Shown piece by piece: positions 22,622 through 34,442 of a stretch of 64,000 bases of DNA. The stretch spans positions 2,108,001 through 2,172,000 of the forward strand of contig JANFAH010000001.1 in assembly GCA_024663395.1 (NCBI GenBank). Reading direction: 5' to 3'. Position 1 is the first letter of the stretch. The number at the start of each line of letters is the position of its first letter. Below the pieces are notes generated by a model. That model saw only the letters and a list, made by a program, of their open reading frames with translations, did no database searches and had not been told where the DNA came from. The translations under genes were made by a program, and so were the position numbers. This DNA comes from Pisolithus tinctorius. Its lineage: Eukaryota; Basidiomycota; Agaricomycetes; Boletales; Pisolithaceae.

Positions 22622-24010
22622 CGTAGAAAAACTGAACGTGCTATCCTTGAGACGGACATGTGTGCAAGATTTATACCTTGATTCTGCTAGCGGCAGCTAT
22701 CGCCCCTCGGATTTCGGAATGGTAATGTCATGAAAGCTGACATACCATTTGAGAGCGTCCAGATGGAATGGGACATCCCCATTCTTTTCAGTATTATTCA
22801 TTGTATTTTGCAAGATCATCAACGGATTAACTCGTCACAGCCCACTGATCGGACCGGACCTGATTGCCTTTATTGTAGGAAAAAAAGGACTCCCCACTCA
22901 GAGACGTTCACATAGCAGGTAAGTCCAGATACACCTACGCTCCTTCCATGACGTGAAATGACGGACGGAAGTCCTTGTCTTATTCCCACACGACTGTCGG
23001 AGATATTCCAAGGCCGTCTGGATAACTAGGTTGGTGCAAGCAGGCCTAATGTAGCTGGTGATTGTCCCGCGGAGATTACATAAGCAGATCTGGGAGTAAC
23101 GGAGTGAAAGAACTCACTGATTTGCTGACCTGCATATAGGTCGTAGATGCCAATCAGGTTTAGGACAACGGCAAAAAACCGATAGGCTGAGGTCGGACGA
23201 GAAAGAACACCGGCAAACTAGCATTGGAAGGGTAAACCCCTCTCACGCCAAACCTTGAGGCTTTGGCATATCAAAACAATTGGCGCCAAAAAGTGGCCAA
23301 AGTTGGGCTATGGCGTAACTGTGTGGCGCTGTCCATGGAAGCCCGAATCCTGAACAAACGGTACTGCGGAAGACTGTCCAGAGAGATCGTATATCAGCTG
23401 ATTGCGTTATGCAAGCAGCCGCAGGTGTGCATGGTAAACGCGTAGGATCAACAGGAACGAGTAGGCGCACCGTCACCGATACACCATAAGCATTCAAATA
23501 CTAGCAATATGAGTGAGGACCAAATACGGTGGTCGGTTGGAGGAATGCGTGAGCAGAATGGCGTCAAGATGCTTGGACCGGGCACACAAGGAACGATAGC
23601 CTTTCAAGCTTACTGCAAGCTTCAATAGGCAGAATGCAATGACACCTCGATTTGCAAATGACAAGCCCCTCTTCTAATCCCCTGGTCCAAATGAGAACTC
23701 TTGATACAGATGGCAGGATTACCACCACACCTGTGCCGCAGCAATGGGACCCTCATTTTCGTCTATACATGTGTCAAAGGTCGATCGGGGGGTAAGCGTG
23801 GTGTCCGCATGTTTCCAGGAGCCTCGCTTCTACTCTAGGGAACAAACCTTCTATCACGAGAGTCCACAAACAACTTCTCTTCTGTCCAATGAGCCAGCGT
23901 GGGTGTTCATCACCACCTGACCAGCAGGATGCCTCGATGTTTCAGTTCAAAACACTTAGTGAAATGGGTAAGTGATACGTATTCATGCAGACAGCGACCC
24001 CACCCCATTC
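22622..24010 (+). repeat. segmental duplication flank of paralogue C
   Basis: Collinear with 16327-18300 but shorter through deletions. It ends near 24000 after the block GAAATGGGTAAGTG, which matches GAAATGGGTAAGTA at 18070. An open stretch at 23263-23445 (ending CMVNA) resembles an interrupted frame in the B flank, pointing to a shared decayed gene of unknown family. Confidence 0.6.
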
Positions 24011-24304
24011 ACAGAGTGAGGCGTTTGTCCAAGGAAAATGGATGGCCATTTGAGTGTCGCGAAGCCGTGGGTTTCCTAGGTTTTGGGTACTTCGTCTACG
24101 GTAGATGGCCAACGGCGAGTGGAGCTTGACTGAGGGTCTGAGCCATGGTGGATTACCTAATCCCTCATCTCCGGCTGCGCCTGACTGCGCCGCAACGTCA
24201 CAGCTTGATGTGGCAGGGGAGGCGAAGGTCGAGCTCACACTTCAACCAACACAAGCATCTGGCATAGCGCTGGTGGCTGCTACTGTCCAGACTCATCATA
24301 CAAC

Positions 24305-27300
24305 ATGTTCAAATCTGCGGCGACAAAAATCGCACACAATACCACAATCCCCGCCCTCGCCGTTGGTAACCCTGATCTCCGACCCCTTCAGGACCTTATA
24401 ACAGCCGAGAAGTCGGTCCTCGTGTCGTGCGTAACAACCAAAGAAACTATGTTCCGCCAACTCACTTCACTCTCGTTCCCCAGACTTCAGAGACTAAGCA
24501 CAGACCTTACCAAGGCGTCGGAGGCCCTCAGGGTTTGGGGACAAGGAGAAGGCGATGATCTTGGAGTGAGCGCGCCCCTGTGTCATCTCTGGTCGGGCTA
24601 ATTGCTTCTTAGGACATTCTTACCGCCTCAACAACCATTCTTTCGCACTTCTCTGCCGCCCTTACCACCTGGGCGTCTCTCCATCATACCGTGCGCGACA
24701 ACATGAAAGATGTCCGTACTCGCGAAGAAGCACTCGATGATCTTCGTCGTCGGCGAAAGCGCGTTGGTGCTTCGGCAGAATCAGCTGAGAAGAAACTCAA
24801 TAAAATGAGCCCAGAGCATAAGAACCTCGGAGCACAAGCCGATACTCTGAATAGGTTGCGAGAGGAAATGCGCGCAATGGATGGCGACATTCTTCGTGAG
24901 GAAGCAGCACTAGGTGACCATAAGAGGAAGTGCACAAAGAACTGGATGATTTTGAAGTTTGGTGGATTGGTCGAATGTTGTGAAAAGGGGAATGTTTGTG
25001 ATGAAATTCTTGGGTGTTGGGCACTGTGATTGATTCTTCGTACAGATCGTGGGTGACATTGGAAAGGGCGTTGTGCAGGTACCTCTTCACTTTTATTCCT
25101 TTATACATTATACCTTGCTGATTCTATATGCCTGTCGGCAGGAAATTCCTGATATCGCCACAACTCCTGGCTTCCCGCGTGCGCCTTACACTGGCCGCGG
25201 TCGTGTAAACAACTATGTCGAGGAAGCTCAACGTGCCATCGGTGAAGTCAGATTCTCAGGGGCCCCTTCAGGACGTAGATATGGGGTTCTCCAAGCGCCC
25301 GCGCTGGAGGAACAAAATCACACTGCGCCTTCATCAGAACAGACGCGGTCTCACCTGACTGCGCACCAGATATCAGCGCCCCATCACGATTTTACTCCTA
25401 ACGCCGGTGGGCATGGCTCGCGACCTCCTGTGGGTCCAATCATGTTACTTTGATATCCGTTCATTGATACCGGCCTTTTTTAAAATTTTCTTCAGAGGAG
25501 GCAGTCCACGTCCATAAACGATTTTGGAGTTCGGGGTTCCTCAAATGAAGATCCCCAGCGTTCCCAGTTTTCCTCTCTCGCTTCTCGTGGCCGCGACCCT
25601 GCTCCCGTTTCAGACGAGTTTGGTCCGCTTTCCCTATCCACGCTAAATAACAGAGGCAACGGAGAAGAGCCATCGCTAATGGCATCCATAACGGATGCTC
25701 TCTCAAAATCGCACCGCGGAATGTCCATGGATCAAACAACATCAATCTCTCACGAATCCCTCAATGATCCTGTACCAAAATATGAACCCACAACAGGCAG
25801 CGAAGGTCATGGTTATTTCGGAGGTAGGAGAAGCGGTGATGCGGGCACGGGACACAAACGAGCAACCCGAAGGAGTACCTCTCCTCCTGTTCTCCCGCCC
25901 GGTGCTGCACCTGCTGCGATAAGAGCTTGGGATGATGGCTTGGGTCAGGGTGAGGATGGTGCTCATTCTGATCGTCCGGCGTCCTCGAGCGAGCGTGCTT
26001 CACAGCAACCTCGTATTTCTTCCTTGGAAACGGATGGGGAAGAGGAGGAAGGGCTACCGTACGACCGCGATGATACCTCGTATGAAGGTGAGGCCAGAGT
26101 TCACGATGACACAAGATCCAAGGTTGGCGGTGGTGATGAATCTTCAGAGGACGGTCACGACCATGAAACACGCGAGCAAACGCCAACTGATACAGAGAGC
26201 GCTGCGACTCATTCAACTCACGGCATTGGTTCTGAAACGGTTTTTGCCCATGATTTGGCATGTTCAAAGTCTGATGTTACGTTGCACTCACGAGCTGCGA
26301 GTCGACGAATTCCTCGTGTGCCTCCCCCAACCTTAGACTCTGACCATACGAACACGAACCAACCCCTTTCGCCAGCACAGAATTTACATGATGAAGTACC
26401 CTATGCATTGGGAGATCCTACACACAAAGGTAATGCCACCGACGAACACGCTCGGAATGCCGCCGCCGCCCAGGAGATATCTCGGGAACTAGAGGCGTTG
26501 TCCTCAACTCCGGCTCTTTCTGTTACCCAACCCGCCCCTCCAACTCATGTGGTTCAGCAGCAGCTGGGATATTCGTCGTCCCCCATGTCTACTAGGCCTC
26601 CTGTTTCGCCAATACATGCTCCTCAACATGCACGCAGCCTTAGTCAGTCTCCGCTTCGTTCTACACCACCATCCCCGCTTGCACCACCTAACGCACCTTT
26701 CGCCAATCGCTCCGTTTCCCCTGTCCGACCATCAACTTCTGGTGCCGAAAAGCCCACGTCACCGTACGGTGACGGTCGGTCACTTCCAAGCCCCCTCGTA
26801 ACTGGCCGTGGATCACCTCTACACCTACCGACGTCTTCATCTCGTCCCACTCAACTTGATACTCCTGAACCGTCCGGTTCCGGCCAACGATCCCCGCTTG
26901 CCCGTACGCCGCCCGAATACCCCCGCCCACCACCACCTTTCTCGTCACCCCTGATGGCAAAATCCACCTCATCTCTGGGTAATGTCGGTGGAGCCAACGG
27001 GGCACCTCGCACGATCTCTGCTGCTGCGTTCAGGCGACAACAACAGGGGCGGTCTCCGAGTAGTTCCGGAAACGGGGATGTGTCGGGGCCTGCGGATACG
27101 AGCCCATTAGTGCTCCGTCGGCAATCGCCCGTACCGGCTGTTCCTCCGAAGAACAGCGCACCGATGAGACGGTTGTCTGTCGTCAATCCGGATCCGCATA
27201 CCGTAAGTGACGACGAAGGCGACTTCGACTATATCGCTGCGTATGGACGGGCGTCGACTGCCGAGGGGGAGACCACTGGGAGGGGATACGCACACAGTCG

Positions 27301-27373
27301 AAGTCCAAGCGTGGGAGGGGGTGCGGGTAGTGGTGGTGGGTATGCGGCTGGGAAGTACTCGAGTGAATTGTGA
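24305..27373 (+). CDS. eisosome core component PIL1/LSP1 family, long C-terminus
   Basis: Six exons (24305-24426, 24484-24565, 24613-24993, 25046-25078, 25142-25429, 25496-27373) sum to 927 residues with closed frame. Residues 1 to ~270 are the PIL1 BAR-like domain (PF13805). Hallmarks are ATKIAHNTTIPALAVGN, LQDLITAEKSVL, LTKASEALRVWGQGEGDD, KKLNKMSPEHKNL, TLNRLREEMR, and LKFGGLVECCEKGN joined across an intron to IVGDIGKGVV. The domain bends plasma membrane and builds eisosomes (membrane furrows). The remaining ~650 residues are low-complexity Ser/Pro-rich sequence, far longer than the short tail of yeast PIL1 (339 residues), and are probably disordered and phosphorylated. The 5' end of the last exon was fixed by a phase-0 junction (GSRPP to RRQSTS). 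Confidence 0.93.
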
Positions 27374-28193
27374 CCCCTTGTCGCTTCCTCGACGCCCCTT
27401 TATTTCCCTTGCTTATTATTCCTTTACTTCTTATGTTGATAACGAACGCTTTTTTTGTAGCCCCCTCTGGCCGAGCCCCTTCATATACCGGCTGTTGTAA
27501 CAAGCCGATTATTCTCCGTTGTGACTGTATTTTCTTGTTTCCCGTCCACGCAATCGATAATACGGATGCCGAGCGAACCCCTTATGCCTTTTTTTTTTCG
27601 CCACGAGCGAGTACACGATGTCTTCCATAGATATACTCATGACCTAGTGCAAGGAATCTGGATGTTTGTTATTTATTTTCTAATTCATGGGTTATGGATA
27701 GATTTCTTTATCGATAAAGTACGGTTATCCCTTCAAGCTGTGTCAGGGGCGCCCCAAAAAGGGTTAGTGGAGGTCGCCCCCCCCCCCCCCCCCCCCCCCA
27801 GCAGCGTTCCGTCGGGTTCCGAAGGGAGGCGGCGTTATGTAAGCGACCGAGTTCGGCGTATAGGACGGTGTTCGCGCAATCGCGAGGTCGTCAACGCGTG
27901 TAGGACACAAGTGCGAGAGGCGGGCGGTTATATACGTGCACGGTGCGTTCCCTCGTCACGTCTGCCCATTTTCTCTCGGGTCTGAACAGTGTGATCATGT
28001 AGTACTAGTGTAGTATGGTATTGTCACTGTCGCCCCTCCTCATATAGCATGTCCCCACATGGGCAACGACGAACCCGACGCCGACGGCTTAGTAAGCTTA
28101 CCGGATCTGGAAGGGTCTATTGGTAGAGGCCGAAGGGCTACATCACGTGTACTCAAATCTTGCTAGCAACCCTTATAACTAGATTGTATTGCC
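27374..28193. other. 3' flank of the PIL1 gene
   Basis: AT-rich 3' flank with no gene I can call. It carries the C-homopolymer listed separately. Short frames cross the homopolymer and are not supported. Confidence 0.45.
27777..27799 (+). repeat. poly-C tract, 23 bases
   Basis: Uninterrupted run of 23 cytosines in the intergenic region downstream of the PIL1 gene. Length may be inexact because such runs are error-prone in sequencing. Confidence 0.9.
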
Positions 28194-28645
28194 AACAATG
28201 GCCCCAATGTTTATAATTATTCCAACGTACATTGCAGACCTTTATAAACCCAGGCTCTCCTCCCAACAGAAAGCAGTTTGTAGTCCTGTGAGGATGTATG
28301 ACGACATAGTGGTCATCAGCAAAGGACATTGGGAAGATCAAACATTGCAAATTGTTGGGCAAAAGTCATTGTCAGACAATACTGGGAACTTCAACAATAG
28401 ATTGGACTGTATGCTACTCCTAGTCGAACCAAAACAAATGCCTCAATGATTGTAGTTATTCCAGCATACATTGCAGACCTTTATAAACCCAGGCTCTCCT
28501 TTCAATAGAAAACATTTTGCAGTCTTGTGGAGTTGTACAGCAACATAGTGGACATCGACAAAGGACATCAGAAACTCAAGTATTGCAGGCTGTTTTCCAA
28601 AAGTCATTATCAGACAATACTTGAATAGATCGGACCATCTACCGC
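28194..28645. repeat. two-unit tandem repeat, period about 239 bp
   Basis: Units begin near 28194 and 28433. Each contains CATTGCAGACCTTTATAAAC, then an AACCCAGGCTCTCCT block, an ACATAGTGG block and AAAAGTCATT followed by TCAGACAATACT. Divergence is moderate. On the minus strand both units keep an open frame with the peptide GEPGFIKVCNV, so the unit may derive from part of a gene or transposon. It lies at the left end of the repeat-rich island. Confidence 0.8.
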
Positions 28646-29177
28646 TCCCGGTCGAACGAACAGCCACGGGTATATGTTTACATAGCGAAACGGACTAATG
28701 CGATCGATCGGTTTAATATCTTCGGGGGATGCGGCAATGCCTGGATATGGATCACCTGAATGCGAGACTTTGTGTGTGTGGGAAATCATGATGCCCGCGG
28801 TCCATCGATATTCAATTGCTGGTGCATGTGCATACAGGAAAATATGTGTAGTTAAGACACCTATGGCGAATCCATAGCCAGGAGCTCAGCAATTTTGAAG
28901 ACATTGTTCAGCCCTCTACATCCACTGGTGATTATGATTTTCTAGCGAGAAGCGCCATTCCGTCATAAGCTGTCATTATCTCAAGGTTTTCACGAAGACA
29001 AATACCATGGATGATATTTCCAAAATGTTGAGCTCGGCATCATATTGTAAGAGTTGGGAAATCGGTCAAAATATCATATGAAATATTGCGTCCAAGTCGG
29101 ACCAGAAAACATACACAAGCGGATAAATGGTAGGCCGTCACAATTGCGTACACATGTGCTACACTACCATGCTGTCC
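28646..29177. other. unassigned spacer before DUF6698 gene 1
   Basis: I see no gene or repeat here. It lies directly downstream of the minus-strand DUF6698 stop codon. Confidence 0.4.
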
Positions 29178-30821
29178 TCAGGTGGTTGATCTACCACTAC
29201 TAGCAGCTGCCTTTTCACGTCGCTTCCTCAATGTTGAGGCCACTGACATTTTCCCAGTTGCCTGTGGGCGGTATATGGAAGCATTTGCATGACCAAACAC
29301 AGAGCTATGAAGACATAAGTTAGCTGCATGGCACAAAGCATGGAAGACACATACCGGTTCCACCAGAGAAGAAGGTCGGAAATTTCTACCTGCTCCTGAG
29401 GGGTATGAACATCCTCGAAAAAGGTAATCATGTTATTGTAAAACTTTTCATAGTCGAAATCTTCATCAACGATGCGCCAGGAGTTGCAGCTTGACAGAGC
29501 GAAGCGCAACTTACTCGGCTGTCAGTCAAAATCTTCGTTACATCTTTATAAGCACTGATGCGTACCTGTACCGCAGTATATGCAATTGCACGTGGGCAGA
29601 TGGACTTCATCCCAAGGAGCGCGGCAACGTGAGCTCGGCTGCGTTTGTCGTTCAAACCCTTTCGACGTTTCGGTAGTGGGTCAGTTGACATTCGGTCTTC
29701 CAGGTCAGTGTCATCAAGTACAGTTTCGGAATCAGCTGAGCTTGGCGAAGTAAAAATATGTTTAAAGGCCTACGGGAAGGTTAAGGATGTTGTTCTGAAA
29801 GGTAGTAACATCTAACCTGAACGAGCATAGCATTCTTGAAGAGGCCCCTGACCGGATTTTCTGGATCATACTCCTCGTTCTTGTAAAGGAAGTAGGGCCA
29901 GCAATCAGCGGTCACGAGATAGTCTGGATGGAAACTGCGTATGTTTGCTCTATGTCTGTCGATGTGGTGCCATCAGGAAGTGTAAGTGTATCATTATTTA
30001 CGGTCATGCAGTGGTGAGCACACGTACTGTACATTGGACCAGTCGTAGTCCACAGGGCATATCAGTCGAGCGGTGGTGTCATGATAGAAACCACGCCCAG
30101 CCTTGTAACGGGGTTCAAGCGCTGGCTCTGGGGTCAGCTGACTGTGCATGAGCCAGCTAACAACGGTCATCTTCAGCCCAGCTGCATCATCACCGCATGC
30201 TCCGTCTGCACCTTTGTTCAGCTTAGCAGAGGGTCAGGCAGCGAGTAACATAGGTGCGTATTACACTCACATACTTCATGATTGACTTTACCTCATGGTC
30301 TTCTGAGTTGGCCGCAATATCCGACTTCAGAGTTGGAATCCATCGCAAGAGCTCTTGGTAGTTGCGGTACAAACGGTCTTCCCTGTATAAGTATTGTAGT
30401 ACTACATTGAGTGGAACATCGTTTTGAAATGACACTCAACTCTTCTGAACTTTCTGTAGGACTGTTGTCTGCCAGCTCAATGCAGGAACGGCGGTCAGCT
30501 TCATTGACTAGGTCTTCAACACGATCAACAAGGGTGACCAGCCGCCGGATAGCACGTCCAGCCCCAAGGTACTTATCATAGTGACGTCTATGGAAAAAAT
30601 GAGAAAATGATGTTAGTACTGTTGAATGGATCGACTCGAACTCAGAGTCACGTAGAGTTGGGGAAGTAGAATAAACTTAAAGCTGAGATGGAGCACACTC
30701 ACAGTTTTGACGTTGCCAGTTTCTGGGTGCTTTGTAGTTCACGATTATCTTCTTCTAAAGCGTTGATGTGGCGCTTAAGGGCACTGATAGTGTCCCTCGC
30801 GGTATCATCTGTGAAAGGCAT
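29178..30821 (-). CDS. DUF6698-family protein 1
   Basis: A multi-exon gene starts at 30821 (MPFTDDTARDTISALKRH) with a short coiled coil (HINALEEDNRELQS). It continues through RAIRRLVTLVDRVEDLV, then YREDRLYRNYQELLRWIP, then the family core GRGFYHDTTARLICPVDYDW and DYLVTADCWPYFLYKNEEYD, then AFKHIFTSPSSA, and finally FALSSCNSWRIVDEDFDYE with DLLLWWNRSVFG. This order matches basidiomycete proteins assigned to DUF6698, which are highly expanded and often near DNA transposons; no biochemical role is known to me. One junction (EEL to ILQYLY) needs an unusually short 34 bp intron, so that exon end is tentative or marks a small lesion. The tail is basic (TLRKRREKAAA). Confidence 0.75.
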
Positions 30822-31038
30822 GTCTTAGTAGGACGCGCCAGGCCAGGAGTGACGGGGTGAAAAGTAAAAAGCTAAGACTCCGCCGCAGTCTATGTACGAA
30901 TCTTGGAGGAATTGCTACCCCGTATCGAGGATGACTCAGATGCAGTCTCCTCAACAACATCATTGAGCACAGACCTGTGACAGGTTCAGTTCTCACCGAT
31001 CGCCATACTACATGATAATTGGTTCAATGCGAGTAACT

Positions 31039-31560
31039 GTATTGCACCAGAAAAGTGAACTCACAATTGCGATCGATGCCATACTCCATTTTGAAGGCGC
31101 AAGTGGTCGCCACTCAGTCACCCATGCCATTCGATCCAACTCGTTGATCGGCAGCGAGAACACGGTAACTGCGTCATCCTGGAGTAAGTGTATTGCACTA
31201 GAAAAACAGAGTCGCAGTTGCGATCGGCACCATACTCCATTTTGAAGGCGCAAGTTGTCGCTACTTGTCGGTCACAGGCCCATGCTTCAATCCAACATTT
31301 GATTGGCAGCGAGAACACGGTAAATGTGTCATCGTGGAGTCGAACTGTATTGCACTTGAAATAGACTCACAGTCACAAGTTGCGATCAGCGATACTCTAT
31401 TTCGAAGGCGCAAGCTGTCGCCGCTTGCTGGTCACTGGGGCCATGATAGACTCGAGTCATAAGTTGCAATTGGTGCGATACTCCATTTTGAAGGCGCAAG
31501 TGGTCGCCACTCATCGGTCACCCTTTGGTCCAGCTTGTTGGTGGAAATGAGAACAGCTGG
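31039..31560. repeat. minisatellite, ~155 bp period, 3-4 copies
   Basis: Units start near 31039, 31190 and 31349, with a further partial unit near 31450. Each carries TATTGCAC, then AGTTGCGATC or a variant, then ATACTCCATTTTGAAGGCGC followed by AAGT, and in most units GGCAGCGAGAACACGGTAA. Divergence between units is 10-20 %. It lies between DUF6698 gene 1 and the orphan gene at 31593. Confidence 0.85.
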
Positions 31561-31592
31561 GGATAATTGCTTCATTGTGAATAACTGCCAAC

Positions 31593-32004
31593 ATGCGGCA
31601 ATCGTCCATATTGGTTGATTATGAAATCACGTCTTCAGCCACGCACATCATCTACTATCCACTGCTAGAAGATTTTCTGGCGAAACTCGACCTCCTAGAG
31701 CCACATCGAGGTTGGACTGCACAATTCCTCATTCCACTGAGAAGGATGGGTGTCATAGCTCTGGATGATATGGATTTGGTGACACCAGAGAGCCTCCATG
31801 TATTTTTTGGACTTCCACCAATCGCCATTATGGACCTTTTTGCGCACATGCATGATATGGTTGAGCGCATCCATCGTGCTCACCCCTTAGACTCCAGGTA
31901 TGTGCCTTTCAGCTTCGTCAGACTTTACTACCATATCAGCCATGATTTGCAGGTCACGAGTCTTTTTTAATAGCGATCACGGCAATGGGTTTGATCCATA
32001 CTAA
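31593..32004 (+). CDS. small orphan protein with SAM-like helical segment
   Basis: Start ATG at 31593 (MRQSSILVDYEITSS). Exon 1 ends at HPLDSR, a 5' splice site GTATGTGCC and an acceptor TTGCAG follow, and exon 2 adds a short tail ending DHGNGFDPY, for about 114 residues in all. The segment around RRMGVIALDDMDLVTPESL, then FFGLPPIAIMDLF, has the turn-helix rhythm of a SAM domain, but this is a weak impression. No relative comes to mind. It lies directly beside the minisatellite and may belong to a mobile element or be an orphan gene of the island. Confidence 0.45.
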
Positions 32005-32419
32005 TGAGCAGACTTCCGAGTCCAAGCTTGCCACTCTGATTCCCACTACTCTGAGCGATTTACTAGTAGGAAATAAGAATCACAGTGCCGGTGATTCATT
32101 TGCCACACAGTAGTCATGCCGCTTTTTACTTTTGTACTCATCTGTCAACACCCATATTTAGTGACACTCCAAATGACTGTACCCTCGTGAAGAAAAGTTA
32201 AATCACTACAAAACAACTTCTGGGTGGTGAAATGAAAGCAGTTAGAATAGAAGCGACCAAAAATTTGGCACATCTTGGCAGCAGGCAGCCCAAGTCTCGA
32301 AGTAAACTGGTCTAAGTTCAATTAACCCAACAAAGTATGGAGTAACGAGCATGTTACGGCTTGTTAGTTACACGGTCCCATAATCATACAGAAGTCGAGT
32401 GTACTACAGGCACAAGTAG

Positions 32420-33412
32420 TTAGGGTGCAGCGGATCTCACTATGCTGCTGTTCTGCAGCATCCACCTCACCTCATCCGGATCAGCGACAACAGGTTCTCT
32501 GGGATAGAGAGTGAGGAAAGTAACAGTGTACATTTATCAGTACCATACCTGGTATTTTCGTATTGGATTGAAAATCGGAAGCCATCTGAAGATGCTTTGA
32601 TGGCATGAATGCAGAAGAAAGTATTATCCAGGTTGAGATAGAACTGCTGGCCGATGACTTGAGAAAGAAATTGAAGGTCAATTAACCTGTCCACAGTGTC
32701 TGTGGTGATTCGATCATGGGGAAGTTGAGACTGGGGTCGCTGAAAGGTTGGCAGACACGTTGGGACAACAGGACGAAAACCATCCCTTTTCGCCATATAC
32801 TTAGCACGTCTTCATTCAGACCTATTACAGTGGTTATTAGTATGTATCAAGAGTCAAGAAAAGGTGAAACTTACCGAAGTTGATTGATTTTTTTCTCAAC
32901 GTCATCTGACTCAGGAATGGATAGGCGACTGATAACATCGTGCTGCAGAAGCAGCAGAGTGTTAGCAGTGCAGCAGATCCTGAGATGGCTGGCATTTCAT
33001 CATATCAGTGGTGTGCGTGACTTTGAAATGATGGTACAAACTCGTCAATTGACGTTGCAGGGTGCTGGATAATGTCTTCCATTCTACACCTCAATGTCCT
33101 GAGGCCCTCGCTGTCAAGCAAGGGCCATGCTGTATCAGGTGATAAAACCTGTTGTTCATTCAACATACGTTGGTAGGCAGTTGCACCTTCTCTATGGCCC
33201 CGAACAATGGATGCATGTTCTTCAAAAGTGTTCATATATGTCAGCGTCTGGGCTGCCATCTCGTTGACACTGGCATAGACACTGCTAAGTGGCAGATGCG
33301 TGGTGGCTGGGCAGGGCTGTAGTAGTCGAGGTGATGGGCGGAGAGGGGGCATGGTGGGGCGGGGCTTGTTGTGGTCGGACCTCCGAGTCAGGTTAAATCT
33401 GGCACAGGGCAT
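32420..33412 (-). CDS. hypothetical island gene, four exons
   Basis: Proposed exons join in phase. The first starts at 33412 or at the internal methionine MPPLRPSPRLLQ and contains VYASVNEMAAQTLTYMNTF and EHASIVRGHREGATAYQRML, ending IDEF. The next is HDVISRLSIPESDDVEKK, INQLR. It is followed by RRAKYMAKRDGFRPVVP and DLQFLSQVIGQQFYLNLDN. The last exon (EPVVADPDEVRWMLQ) ends at the stop near 32420. The length is about 260 residues. The middle part is helical and the N-terminus is Pro-rich. I recognise no domain. Gene-like properties are the clean splice sites and branch-point-like motifs. It is oriented like DUF6698 gene 1. Confidence 0.45.
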
Positions 33413-34442
33413 GTGGTGGTGAGGTGCAGGGGTTTGGAAGATGTGGTGGGAATCTGAGTAGATGCTTTCGGAGTCTTGGTGCCAGCCGTTTTCGGAAGGT
33501 GGTGGGAATCTGAGTACATTCCACTCTTGCTCTGACCTGCCGGCAGTGCCAAGTCCATCGGAGTCCCTTCCCCGAAACCAAGACTAAGTGGATCATGATA
33601 GTACCATATAGTTGAAAGTATCCACCCTCATCGAACATTGGTGGGCGTAGTACAGAACTTCACAAGGGCTTATTGAGCTAACAGCTATTATGTAATGGCA
33701 CAACGAACTTCTTCAGAAGAACTTCAGTAAGTTAATGACTCGGATAGCCTGCTAACATTGGCAAGATTCTACTAGTATTTACAGTTTGCCGCACCATGAT
33801 TGTCACTGGCGTGAGTGTGGATGCGACGACCAACAAAGGGGCAAGAACATGGGATCAACTGCAAATGTGATACATAACTCCGAGTCCGAGTCACTCAACT
33901 TGAAATGACAACGCCGAGTATAGTTCCCAGCATTTCCTCACACCGGAGACTCATCTTTAGTACACATACCCTGCAGGCTATATGATTCCGCTGCTGTTGT
34001 GTGTGTGTGTGGGGGGGGGGGGGGGGGGGGGGCATGAGACGAGGTTAAAAGTGCAGAACGACAGGCGAGTGCACTGACGCTACGGATCATGGATACTTAC
34101 ACATTACACATCTCGGATGTAGTAGCCCAAGCATCAACGAAGGGCGTGCTTAGCTAGGGAGTACAGGCTGGAGGGAGTGGACGGGGTGCGTGTGTGCGAG
34201 CGGGCCGTGATGGGGGGAGAGGTGGGAGGGTAGGGTGGTCTTGCTTTTTACGAGTCTAGTGTGATGCGTGTGTGTTCGTGGACTCGGACGTAATGCAAAA
34301 AGGTGAAAGGGATGTGGATGATCACCAGGCATGTGCCAGAAACGTCTGAGATATGCAGAAGGCAATTTACGCCTTCCGTCTGCCCCTCAGAGCCTTGTGT
34401 CAACTTCGCGGAGGATACGTTCTCAACGCTGTGTACTTCTCA
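33413..34442. other. spacer with GT/G tract
   Basis: No gene is supported. It contains a short internal repeat near 33430-33510 (GGTGGGAATCTGAGTA twice) and the G-homopolymer listed separately. A plausible 5' region for the gene at 32420-33412 lies at its left end. Confidence 0.4.
34011..34032 (+). repeat. (GT)n followed by poly-G, 22 bases
   Basis: A GT-dinucleotide run (33998-34010) passes directly into 22 consecutive guanines. It is the second long G/C homopolymer of the window; the other is the C-tract at 27777. Confidence 0.9.

Noticed and set aside
12263..24010. Calling the UbiA genes, methyltransferase relic, P450 and tyrosinase one biosynthetic gene cluster
   Set aside because: They are spread over 55 kb with housekeeping and transposon genes between them, and no core synthase (PKS, NRPS or classical terpene synthase) is visible.
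25697..26336. Antisense and shifted frames within the long PIL1 exon
   Set aside because: Shadow frames of a Ser/Pro-rich coding exon with strong third-position bias.
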